From positions 1 to 5,097 of the forward strand of contig JAGCBE010000128.1 in the NCBI GenBank assembly GCA_017652345.1: a stretch of 5,097 nt of DNA. The letters are read 5' to 3'. The translations under genes were made by a program, and so were the position numbers. Of this stretch, positions 1 to 5,097 are shown piece after piece. The number at the start of each line of letters is the position of its first letter. Positions within the stretch are counted from its first letter, which is position 1. The DNA comes from Methanobrevibacter sp. (GTDB taxonomy: Archaea > Methanobacteriota > Methanobacteria > Methanobacteriales > Methanobacteriaceae). The notes under the pieces were generated by a model that had not been told where the DNA came from, made no database searches, and saw nothing but the letters and a program-made list of their open reading frames with translations.

Positions 1-1459
1 TTAAGAAGTTATCTAAAGAGTTTAAATAATCATATGTCAACTCTTCACCGGTATTATTTGAAGTATCATAATCGAACTGGCTATCCAAGTCATTTAGGAA
101 TTCATCGATTTCAATAATCTCTTTATCATTGCAAATAGCTTCTTTAATTCCTTTTCCAAACTTGATTATATTGTCATTTTCATCATCAAGAATATGGTCT
201 ATAAATTCTTTTGCAGTCTTAAAGTCTCTTTTTCTTGTCAATACCATATATTCATCCAATGGATACAATTCATCCTGCCATTTTTTCTTGAAGTTGTCAC
301 AAGCTTTCTTAGGCCAGACTTTAGGTCCTTTGTGGATGTAGTATTTTCCTTGTTTAAATACATTGAGTTCAATTGTGAAAATAACATATTCCTCTTCATC
401 AGTCCAGTAATCATACTTGAAGACAGAAAATTCTTCCATATTTATCTTTTCACATATAGAACTGACAGTTTTAAGAAGCTGTGGATGAAGAACATCGGAA
501 GATATTATGTCAGGAATATGGAACTTGATAACCCAAGTTTGGGTTTCTCTATCCTTAAATGAATCAATGATATCCTTTGCTATTTCTTCATTTGGCTTGT
601 CTAAATGCTCCTTATGAAGAGGTCTGAAGAATTCAATTATTTTTTCCTGTTTTTCCTCTTCATCAAGTTCCCTGTCATCAAGAATATCCAAGAAGTTTCT
701 TGAAGCTACAATGAAATCAACAAACCTTTCTATTCTTAAAGCAGCTCCAACGTTTCTGTTCTTGTCAGTTGGGTCAATGAAAACAAGAGGATCCTCCTTA
801 AAGTCTTTTGCAGTGCCGAAATTTTCCAAGTCTATTTTAGTGTTGTATCTCCAGTTTTGAGCAGCTCTTAAAGTTTCTTCAAAGCTGCCGTATTTCAAGA
901 TAAGCAATTCACATAAATAACCTGCAAATCCTCCTGTTTTGAATTCAGAGCCATAAGTCCCTACAGCATCCATGAATTTCTTAAGCAATAAAACTTCATC
1001 TTGCTTTTCTTCTGTATTTAAGTTCTTTTTAATGTATTTTGTATGTAAAATAGTCCTATCAACAGCAGAAATAATGGATTCCCCTTCTTCAATTTCATAG
1101 CAAGGCACTATATCCACTTCAAAACCATCTATTTCACAAGTTAAATAAGGATGGGATGCATAATGTTGATTAGCTTTCCCGTTAAATTCATCATTGGTTT
1201 TATATGCCAAGTACATGCCTGTTTCCTTAAGATAATCCATATCGACTGTTGTAGGGAAATGAATAAAAATATCAATATCAGATTTACCGCTTAACCAAGT
1301 ATTTTTAGCAACGGAACCTACAGCCATAGCTTTAGCATCGATTCCTTCTTCTTCACAGGTGTCATTGATAAAGTCAATTACTTTATCACTTGTCTCACCG
1401 ACTGCATCAATCTCTTCCTGACTTGGTTTTAAATCTTTTAACAGAAGTTCAAAATTCAT
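1..1459 (-). CDS. cca: CCA-adding enzyme (archaeal class I tRNA nucleotidyltransferase), 3' end cut by window edge
   Basis: This enzyme adds or repairs the 3'-terminal CCA of tRNAs in the cytoplasm, using CTP and ATP without a nucleic acid template. Numbering from the ATG at 1459, the nucleotidyltransferase signature GSVAKNTWL is at residues 48-56. The metal-binding aspartates D61 and D63 lie in DIDIF, and the third carboxylate D116 in EVDIVP. Next come the family blocks SAVDRTILHTKYI (131-143), GGFAGYLCELLILKYGSFE (about 176-194) and DPTDKNRNVGAAL (from 229). These are the archaeal class I arrangement, not the bacterial or eukaryotic class II one. The frame is open to the left edge without a stop, giving at least 486 codons. 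Archaeal relatives are usually about 440-460 residues, so the acidic C-terminal tail is longer than normal. An in-frame ATG at 1471 would add four residues (MGTK). The 1459 start aligns better with the family and has a weak GGGT in front, but the choice is not firm. The gene follows sstT on the same strand and probably has its own promoter. Confidence 0.95.
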   Translation of the reverse strand, partial: MNFELLLKDLKPSQEEIDAVGETSDKVIDFINDTCEEEGIDAKAMAVGSVAKNTWLSGKSDIDIFIHFPTTVDMDYLKETGMYLAYKTNDEFNGKANQHYASHPYLTCEIDGFEVDIVPCYEIEEGESIISAVDRTILHTKYIKKNLNTEEKQDEVLLLKKFMDAVGTYGSEFKTGGFAGYLCELLILKYGSFEETLRAAQNWRYNTKIDLENFGTAKDFKEDPLVFIDPTDKNRNVGAALRIERFVDFIVASRNFLDILDDRELDEEEKQEKIIEFFRPLHKEHLDKPNEEIAKDIIDSFKDRETQTWVIKFHIPDIISSDVLHPQLLKTVSSICEKINMEEFSVFKYDYWTDEEEYVIFTIELNVFKQGKYYIHKGPKVWPKKACDNFKKKWQDELYPLDEYMVLTRKRDFKTAKEFIDHILDDENDNIIKFGKGIKEAICNDKEIIEIDEFLNDLDSQFDYDTSNNTGEELTYDYLNSLDNFL

Positions 1460-1505
1460 TTTAGTACCCATTTTTTAATTGTATAAATCTGATAAAATTA
1501 TTTTA

Positions 1506-1516
1506 TAATTTATATT
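1506..1516 (-). promoter_or_regulatory. Candidate TATA box for cca
   Basis: Read on the minus strand, this is ATATAAAT in an AT-rich spacer. An archaeal start site about 25 nt downstream would fall near 1487 and give a short leader to either cca start. The spacer contains several other TATAAA-like strings (for example around 1531-1552), so the exact box is uncertain. Confidence 0.3.
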
Positions 1517-1558
1517 ATTGTCTTTATTAGTTTTATAATTTTATAATTTATAGAACAT

Positions 1559-1616
1559 AAAAAAAGAATTTCAAAAATAAGAAAAAAGAATAGAAAAAAA
1601 GTTAAAAAAATAAAAG
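1559..1616 (-). terminator. Oligo-T terminator region after sstT
   Basis: On the minus strand, directly after the sstT stop codon, there are at least four T-runs of 6-7 bases (1604-1610, 1594-1600, 1582-1587 and 1559-1565) with no strong hairpin. Clustered oligo-T tracts are the known form of archaeal intrinsic termination, so sstT transcripts probably end here before cca. Confidence 0.6.
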
Positions 1617-1621
1617 GAAGA

Positions 1622-2884
1622 TTAAGCAGTTGCCTCTTCCTTATCTTTAGCAAATTCACCTAGGAAATTAACTGGTTCACCTGCTTTTGCCCTATCGTGA
1701 TACTCAGCAGTTGCAGAGAACAATGCATCCCCACTTGAGTTAAGAGCGGTTTCACAGGAGTCTTGAATTACACCAATGATGAATCCTACTGCAATAGCTT
1801 GCATGGAAATGTCTGCAGGTATTCCAAACAATGAACAAGCCATTGGAATAAGAAGCAGTGAACCGCCGGCTACACCTGAAGATCCAGCTGCAGCTAATGT
1901 AGAGATAATGCATAAAACAATGGTTGTAGGCAAGTCTACAGCAATTCCCAAAGTATGACAAACAGCTAAAGTCATGATTGTGATTGTAATAGCTGCCCCT
2001 TCCATGTTGATTGTAGCTCCAAGTGGAATGCTTATTGAATAGAAGTCCTTGTCAAGACCTAATCTTTCACAAAGTCTCATATTCACAGGAATATTCGCTG
2101 CTGAACTTCTTGTAAAGAACGCAGTGATACCACTTTCCTTAAGGCAAGTGAAAACGAGGGGATAAGGATTTCGTCTTAAAGCGAATGCTGCAATCAATGG
2201 ATCTGTAATCAATGCAACTGTTGCAATACAAGCAACAAGGAGTACAATCAATTGTCCATATTGAATGAAAATGCTTAAACCGCTTTCAGCCACTGCACTG
2301 AATACAAGTGACATAATACCGATTGGAGCGAATTGAATGATTCCCTTAACAATCAAGCTTGTAGCGTTTGCACAGTCTTCAAATACATTCTTTGTGGTTG
2401 GGCTTCCAACTTGCTTCAAGCAAATACCGAATACGATTGCCCAGAATAGGATTCCAAGGTAATCCCCTTGAGAGAGTGACTGCAATGGGTTAGTGAAAAT
2501 ATTCAATAGCATATTGCTTATTACTTCACCTAAACCTCCAGGAGCAGTTACTTCCCCGGCCTGTGTAAGATGCATTGACACTGGGAATAGGAAACTGCCA
2601 GTTACTGCAACCATAGCAGAAAGGAATGTTGAGAAGATATATAAAACGATTACAGTCCTGAATCTGCTTCTTATACCTTCTCCAGCTTTAGCTAAAGCTG
2701 AAGCCACCAATACAAAAACAAGAAGTGGAGCAATAGCTTTCAATGCACTTACAAACAATTGACCTAAAAGCCCAATCATTTCATATTGTGGAACTGCAAG
2801 ACCTAAAATTGCCCCAATTATTAATCCAATAAGTATCTTTAATATTAGGCTGGATTCAACCCATTTTTCAACATATTTATTCAT
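1622..2884 (-). CDS. sstT: Sodium:serine/threonine symporter SstT
   Basis: This is a 420-residue membrane transporter of the dicarboxylate/amino acid:cation symporter (DAACS) family. SstT imports serine and threonine together with Na+. The sequence aligns end to end, from memory, with bacterial SstT. The N-terminal helices include the segment GLLGQLFVSALKAIAPLLVF (38-57). The serine-rich re-entrant hairpin HP1 is AFFTRSSAANIPVNM (255-269). The unwound TM7 motif is GATINMEGAAITIT (289-302), HP2 is GSSGVAGGSLLLIP (334-347), and the TM8 substrate and ion motif is QDSCETALNSSGD (374-386). The length is normal and no key block is missing. In TM7 it has NMEGA where E. coli SstT has NMAGA and many DAACS members have NMDGT. 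The start is well supported by GAGG six bases upstream of the ATG. It is flanked by its own candidate promoter and T-rich terminator, which suggests a single-gene unit. Strong similarity to bacterial SstT in an archaeal setting suggests past gene transfer. Substrate choice between serine/threonine and related amino acids is inferred from family membership. Confidence 0.93.
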   Translation of the reverse strand: MNKYVEKWVESSLILKILIGLIIGAILGLAVPQYEMIGLLGQLFVSALKAIAPLLVFVLVASALAKAGEGIRSRFRTVIVLYIFSTFLSAMVAVTGSFLFPVSMHLTQAGEVTAPGGLGEVISNMLLNIFTNPLQSLSQGDYLGILFWAIVFGICLKQVGSPTTKNVFEDCANATSLIVKGIIQFAPIGIMSLVFSAVAESGLSIFIQYGQLIVLLVACIATVALITDPLIAAFALRRNPYPLVFTCLKESGITAFFTRSSAANIPVNMRLCERLGLDKDFYSISIPLGATINMEGAAITITIMTLAVCHTLGIAVDLPTTIVLCIISTLAAAGSSGVAGGSLLLIPMACSLFGIPADISMQAIAVGFIIGVIQDSCETALNSSGDALFSATAEYHDRAKAGEPVNFLGEFAKDKEEATA

Positions 2885-2890
2885 AAAATT

Positions 2891-2895
2891 CCTCT
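2891..2895 (-). promoter_or_regulatory. Ribosome binding site of sstT
   Basis: AGAGG on the minus strand, separated from the ATG at 2884 by six bases. It matches the anti-Shine-Dalgarno core and fixes the sstT start. Confidence 0.7.
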
Positions 2896-2922
2896 AAAAA
2901 ATCATCAAATATTAAAATTATC

Positions 2923-2951
2923 AAGTAATCCAATACTTAATGAAATATAGT
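2923..2951 (-). promoter_or_regulatory. Candidate sstT promoter with small dyad near the transcription start
   Basis: On the minus strand a TATA-like CTATATTT (2943-2950) is preceded by an A-rich, BRE-like stretch. A start site about 25 nt downstream would lie near 2920. Between box and start site is an inverted repeat AAGTA-N6-TACTT (2923-2938), a position where a repressor could act. Box and dyad are short and in AT-rich DNA, so support is modest. Confidence 0.35.
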
Positions 2952-2990
2952 ATTTTATTATGTAAATAATTATTGAATAAATTTGGTTGA

Positions 2991-3028
2991 AAAATAGAAA
3001 AAAAGAAAGAATAGCTAAAATAACTATT
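2991..3028 (-). terminator. Hairpin plus T-tract terminator after the ARPP-1 gene
   Basis: Just after the stop at 3032, the arms AATAG/CTATT (3010-3014 and 3024-3028) can form a 5-bp stem, with two further pairs inside a mismatch. On the minus strand a T7 run (2998-3004) and more T-rich sequence follow. This resembles an intrinsic terminator and separates the gene from sstT. Confidence 0.5.
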
Positions 3029-3031
3029 TAT

Positions 3032-4027
3032 TTAACAATCGTCTACGAAATCTCTAAAGGTTCCGTATCTTCTACCTGGCTTTCTTCTAATGGTTCTTGA
3101 TTTGCCGCTGCTGAAATAATTTAAATGAACCAAACTGCATCCATCAAACAAGGCAGCACCATAGCCAAAATCATTGGCAAATTGAAGATGCCTTCCAATT
3201 CCTTCCCATCTGGAAGTTCTGAATTCACTATGAGAAATCTCCCTTAGGAATTCCCATACGTCATCCCTGCAACGGTTTATCCTAAAGTCAACTATTGCTT
3301 CCATGATATAGCTTTTAAAAATCTTTTCATGGTAATCCTGATAGATTGAAGGGTTAGCAAATAACTCTAAACCTTTAATTTCTCCATTAATGATGAATAT
3401 AGCACCGCATTGGCCATATTCCACATGGAAATTTTTCAAATACCTATCCAGTCTAGGCTTATGGTTTATGAAATTGTCATGCAAAGCGCTTGTTCTGGAT
3501 CTGAAAGCGGTTCTCCTTTCAAGGTCATGTATGGAATCCCAAACGGTAGATTGGCAAGATTTCCTTTCAAATAAGTCATGGGATTTATTTCTTCTTGTAG
3601 AAAAGTCAGCTGCAACATCAGAATAGCGGAAATGAGCCATGTCCCTATCTTCATCGAAATAGATATCGCCAGTTCTACCATAATGCCATCTTCCCTGTTC
3701 TGTACAGCTTACAGAGACTTCCATAGTTGTTAATGGTGGAACTATGAGGGACCTGTTCATGATACGGTTTTGCTTAGCTCCTACAATCTCATCCCCATCG
3801 ATCAAGACCAATGGCACATTAGCTTTGTTTCTAGCTAAAACAGTCCCTACAGTGGACACTTCACATTCAGTTATATCAACAAAACCTGCACTGATTCCTC
3901 TTTTTAAGGTCAAATAGTCCTTATGACCATTATTTTTTATTCTTACTGGAATTACTTCCATATTCCTATACCTTTGAGAGTTCAATAGCTCTAAAGATAC
4001 ATTCATACCATCAATTACAATATTCAT
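3032..4027 (-). CDS. ARPP-1 (DUF6569) family protein of unknown biochemical function
   Basis: This 331-residue soluble protein has no signal peptide or membrane segment. It is recognised by the ARPP-1 signature: VPLVLIDGDEIVGAKQNR (71-88) followed by SLIVPP (93-98), then SCTEQGRWHY (107-116), the QSTVWDSI block (159-166), and the segment GAIFIINGEIKGLELF (208-223). The family name stands for ARG- and rhodanese-phosphatase-associated protein. It was defined by neighbourhood with ADP-ribosylglycohydrolases and phosphatases, which hints at nucleotide or ADP-ribose metabolism, but no enzyme activity is established to my knowledge. The C-terminal end is strongly basic (about 309-320, including RTIRRKPGRR). 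The length fits the family. The start at 4027 has a good GGGGTGAT site five bases upstream. The gene lies 103 bp downstream of a vWA gene on the same strand, so the two may be co-expressed. No ADP-ribosylglycohydrolase or phosphatase is visible in this window. Confidence 0.8.
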   Translation of the reverse strand: MNIVIDGMNVSLELLNSQRYRNMEVIPVRIKNNGHKDYLTLKRGISAGFVDITECEVSTVGTVLARNKANVPLVLIDGDEIVGAKQNRIMNRSLIVPPLTTMEVSVSCTEQGRWHYGRTGDIYFDEDRDMAHFRYSDVAADFSTRRNKSHDLFERKSCQSTVWDSIHDLERRTAFRSRTSALHDNFINHKPRLDRYLKNFHVEYGQCGAIFIINGEIKGLELFANPSIYQDYHEKIFKSYIMEAIVDFRINRCRDDVWEFLREISHSEFRTSRWEGIGRHLQFANDFGYGAALFDGCSLVHLNYFSSGKSRTIRRKPGRRYGTFRDFVDDC

Positions 4028-4032
4028 TACAT

Positions 4033-4040
4033 ATCACCCC
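4033..4040 (-). promoter_or_regulatory. Strong ribosome binding site of the ARPP-1 gene
   Basis: GGGGTGAT on the minus strand with five bases to the ATG at 4027. GGTGAT is complementary to the archaeal 16S rRNA 3' end (AUCACC). The site supports independent translation of this gene after the vWA gene and fixes its start. I see no convincing TATA box in the 103 bp spacer (4028-4130), so the promoter may be upstream of vWA. Confidence 0.7.
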
Positions 4041-4109
4041 GATTGTTTTTTATTGTAAAATATGAAAAAGATTGATGATTGTGTTTTTAATTACAATTTT
4101 CAGCTCGAA

Positions 4110-4120
4110 ATAAAAAAAAT
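4110..4120 (-). terminator. T8 tract after the vWA gene
   Basis: Minus strand TTTTTTTT (4112-4119), about 11 bases after the stop at 4131, without a clear stem. It could be an archaeal oligo-T terminator, perhaps a partial one if vWA and ARPP-1 form an operon. Confidence 0.4.
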
Positions 4121-4130
4121 AAGGAAAGAT

Positions 4131-4880
4131 TTAGTCTAATTTTTCTTTCCAATCCACGTTGTTATCGTTTATGTCTCTTTTTCTGTAATACCTGTCGGTA
4201 ATTAGATTACATGCTTCATACATGTCCTCGTGTCCTTTAGCAGTTTTATTGTAATTTGCAACACGGCTTTTACGGATTCCAATGCGTGATGCTTCTGTGT
4301 ATGAATCTATATCCGCACCGATAAATACGAATTCCCATCCACAGTTTTCAATAATATTCCTGATTTGATCCCTATCGTACTCTCTGGATGCGTTTTCATA
4401 TCCGTCAGAAGTGATGATGCACATAGCGGAACCCACTTCGTTTTTGTAAGAGTTTACGGTTTTTCCGATTGAATCGAGCAATGCGGTACATCCTCTAACG
4501 TAGTACTCCTTTTCAGTAAGTGCTTTCACTTCAGAGATAGGTTTTCTGGAGTATAAGACTTGATACTTATCATCAAAGAGAATGGTGGTTACACGAATGT
4601 TGTGGTTTTTCACTGCTTGCTTTTCAATGAAAGCGTTGAACCCGTTGATGGTGTCAGTTTCACTTCCACTCATTGATCCGCTTCTGTCTAAAATGAAGAA
4701 CAAGTCCATTTCCTCTTCAATTCCAATATTTTCAAGTCTTTTATCGTTGTAGTCATTTAATACAGTTTTGTTTTCATTTTCCATATCATTTCCCCCTTTT
4801 AGATTGTTTTTGTTTAAATCTGCCATATCAGAATTCTCATCCTGATCCTGAATTTGAATTTTTATACTTTCATTATCCAT
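4131..4880 (-). CDS. Small cytosolic von Willebrand factor A (vWA) domain protein
   Basis: The 249-residue frame holds one vWA domain from about residue 57 to 230. The MIDAS metal site is complete: DRSGS (D65, S67, S69), the threonine T132 in GCTALLD, and D159 in TSDGYENAS. The C-terminal part (GWEFVFIGADIDSY, 181-194, then RIGIRKSRVANYNKTAKG) is typical of a widespread family of short stand-alone vWA proteins in bacteria, archaea and phages. vWA domains with an intact MIDAS usually bind partner proteins through a divalent metal; the partner here is unknown. There is no signal peptide or transmembrane helix, so it should act in the cytoplasm. The first 56 residues are polar, acidic and low in complexity. 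The start is ambiguous. The ATG at 4880 and an in-frame ATG at 4784 (residue 33, giving 217 residues) each have an AAAGGGGG site at proper spacing, and M58 would give the usual family N-terminus. The gene precedes ARPP-1 on the same strand and may form an operon with it. Confidence 0.88.
   Translation of the reverse strand: MDNESIKIQIQDQDENSDMADLNKNNLKGGNDMENENKTVLNDYNDKRLENIGIEEEMDLFFILDRSGSMSGSETDTINGFNAFIEKQAVKNHNIRVTTILFDDKYQVLYSRKPISEVKALTEKEYYVRGCTALLDSIGKTVNSYKNEVGSAMCIITSDGYENASREYDRDQIRNIIENCGWEFVFIGADIDSYTEASRIGIRKSRVANYNKTAKGHEDMYEACNLITDRYYRKRDINDNNVDWKEKLD
4792..4796 (-). promoter_or_regulatory. Internal ribosome binding site for a possible second vWA start
   Basis: GGGGG within AAAAGGGGG, seven bases upstream of the in-frame ATG at 4784. 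It can pair with the anti-Shine-Dalgarno CCUCC through one G-U wobble. It lies inside the longer reading frame and nearly copies the site in front of the ATG at 4880, so a shorter protein may be made from here. Confidence 0.5.
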
Positions 4881-4886
4881 AAAATA

Positions 4887-4891
4887 CCCCC
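4887..4891 (-). promoter_or_regulatory. Ribosome binding site for the upstream vWA start
   Basis: GGGGG within AAAGGGGG, six bases before the ATG at 4880. It supports the longer protein. The site needs a transcript starting upstream of 4891, which the TATA box at 4921-4930 would provide. Confidence 0.55.
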
Positions 4892-4902
4892 TTTAGTTTA
4901 GA

Positions 4903-4910
4903 TTTATAAA
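4903..4910 (-). promoter_or_regulatory. Second candidate TATA box for vWA
   Basis: TTTATAAA on both strands. Used leftward, it would start transcription near 4881-4884. That would cut off the first ribosome site, leaving a nearly leaderless message for the 4880 start, or a leadered one for the 4784 start. Confidence 0.3.
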
Positions 4911-4920
4911 AGTAAATGAA

Positions 4921-4930
4921 TTTTATATAA
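4921..4930. promoter_or_regulatory. Near-palindromic TATA box able to serve both strands
   Basis: The plus strand reads TTTTATATAA, a close match to the archaeal TTTATATA consensus. The core TTATATAA is self-complementary. Leftward, a start about 25 nt away (near 4901) gives vWA a leader of about 20 nt holding its ribosome site. Rightward, a start near 4951 gives a leader of about 29 nt to the small frame at 4980. No strong BRE decides the direction. Confidence 0.45.
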
Positions 4931-4979
4931 TCAACATCCACTCCCCCTTTGTAAGTTTATTTAACAGCTAAGGTGATAA

Positions 4980-5030
4980 ATGGTGCATTATAGAATTACA
5001 GTGAATGTTGAAAAATTATTAGCAAATTAG
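4980..5030 (+). CDS. Possible 16-codon micro-ORF divergent from vWA
   Basis: The frame encodes MVHYRITVNVEKLLAN followed by TAG. It has an excellent AAGGTGAT ribosome site (4970-4977), with GG six bases before the ATG. A consensus TATA box lies about 50 bases upstream, and a hairpin with a T-run follows the stop immediately. I do not recognise the peptide. It could be a true micro-protein, a leader peptide, the stub of a decayed gene, or a chance frame inside a small RNA. The coordinated signals are the only support; the frame is too short for codon-usage evidence. Confidence 0.25.
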   Translation: MVHYRITVNVEKLLAN

Positions 5031-5061
5031 ATATCAACCCCCATATTTTGATGTCATTTTT
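5030..5061 (+). terminator. Hairpin and T-run, possible plus-strand terminator
   Basis: GATATCAA (5030-5037) pairs with TTGATGTC (5048-5055) as eight base pairs, one of them a U-G wobble, around a ten-base loop that begins CCCCC. ATTTTTCTTC follows. The wobble pair would be an A-C mismatch in a minus-strand transcript, so the structure favours plus-strand RNA. Confidence 0.4.
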
Positions 5062-5071
5062 CTTCGACAAT

Positions 5072-5094
5072 TATAGTATGAACTTCATAGTATA
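5072..5094. repeat. 23-nt dyad overlapping a TATA-like sequence
   Basis: Arms of eleven bases around a central C at 5083. TATGAA (5077-5082) and TTCATA (5084-5089) pair perfectly, and one G-G mismatch (5076/5090) precedes four more pairs. It overlaps TATATAA at the window end, so it could be an operator of a promoter next to the edge. The regulated gene is not visible. Confidence 0.4.
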
Positions 5095-5097
5095 TAA

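Noticed and set aside
129..562. Two overlapping plus-strand frames opposite cca
   Set aside because: They lie antisense to the well-supported cca frame and have no recognisable motifs; they are shadows of that gene.
1752..2762. Short frames on both strands inside sstT
   Set aside because: The SstT frame explains this stretch fully; the others have no family features and no ribosome sites of note.
3390..3681. Short frames overlapping the ARPP-1 gene
   Set aside because: They overlap conserved ARPP-1 blocks in other frames and show no independent support.
4052..4097. Inverted repeat ATTGTAA/TTACAAT in the vWA-ARPP-1 spacer
   Set aside because: A seven-base AT-rich match with a 32-base gap is expected by chance, and no T-run follows it closely.
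5012..5097. Open plus-strand frame running to the right edge
   Set aside because: It opens just after a TGA, has no ribosome site, and gives no recognisable protein in 28 codons.
1..5097. CRISPR array, insertion sequence, tRNA or rRNA genes
   Set aside because: No regularly spaced repeats, transposase frame, terminal inverted repeats or cloverleaf-like segment were seen.

Overview
The window reads as low-GC archaeal DNA, most likely from a methanogen of the order Methanobacteriales (Methanobrevibacter-like). This placement is inference. It rests on an archaeal class I CCA-adding enzyme, TTTATATA-type TATA boxes, oligo-T runs after stop codons, and Shine-Dalgarno sequences of the GGTGAT type that match an archaeal 16S 3' end. 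No rRNA or tRNA gene is present to confirm it.

All four sizeable genes lie on the minus strand. From left to right they are: (1) a CCA tRNA nucleotidyltransferase whose 3' end runs off the left edge; (2) a complete SstT-type sodium:serine/threonine symporter; (3) an ARPP-1 (DUF6569) family protein; (4) a small cytosolic von Willebrand factor A (vWA) protein with an intact metal-binding (MIDAS) site. In transcription order the vWA gene comes first, then ARPP-1 (103 bp gap), then sstT, then cca. T-rich tracts follow the stop codons of vWA, ARPP-1 and sstT, so sstT and cca look like separate units. The vWA and ARPP-1 genes may be one partly terminated operon, because no convincing TATA box precedes ARPP-1.

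The most unusual part is the right end (about 4780-5097). The vWA gene has two in-frame ATG codons 96 bp apart, each preceded by AAAGGGGG in the same position, and a third copy of the arrangement upstream leads only to a four-codon frame. A near-palindromic TATA box (4921-4930) can serve both strands. On the plus strand it is followed by a strong GGTGAT ribosome site, a 16-codon frame, and an 8-bp hairpin with a CCCCC-containing loop and a T-run. This looks like a complete, very small divergent transcription unit whose loop could pair with the GGGGG ribosome sites of the vWA mRNA. A 23-nt dyad overlaps another TATA-like sequence at the right edge.

cca (tRNA maturation) and sstT (amino-acid uptake) are housekeeping genes. 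The vWA/ARPP-1 pair is the candidate for an uncharacterised system. Both families occur in conserved but poorly understood neighbourhoods, and the link drawn here rests on adjacency only.
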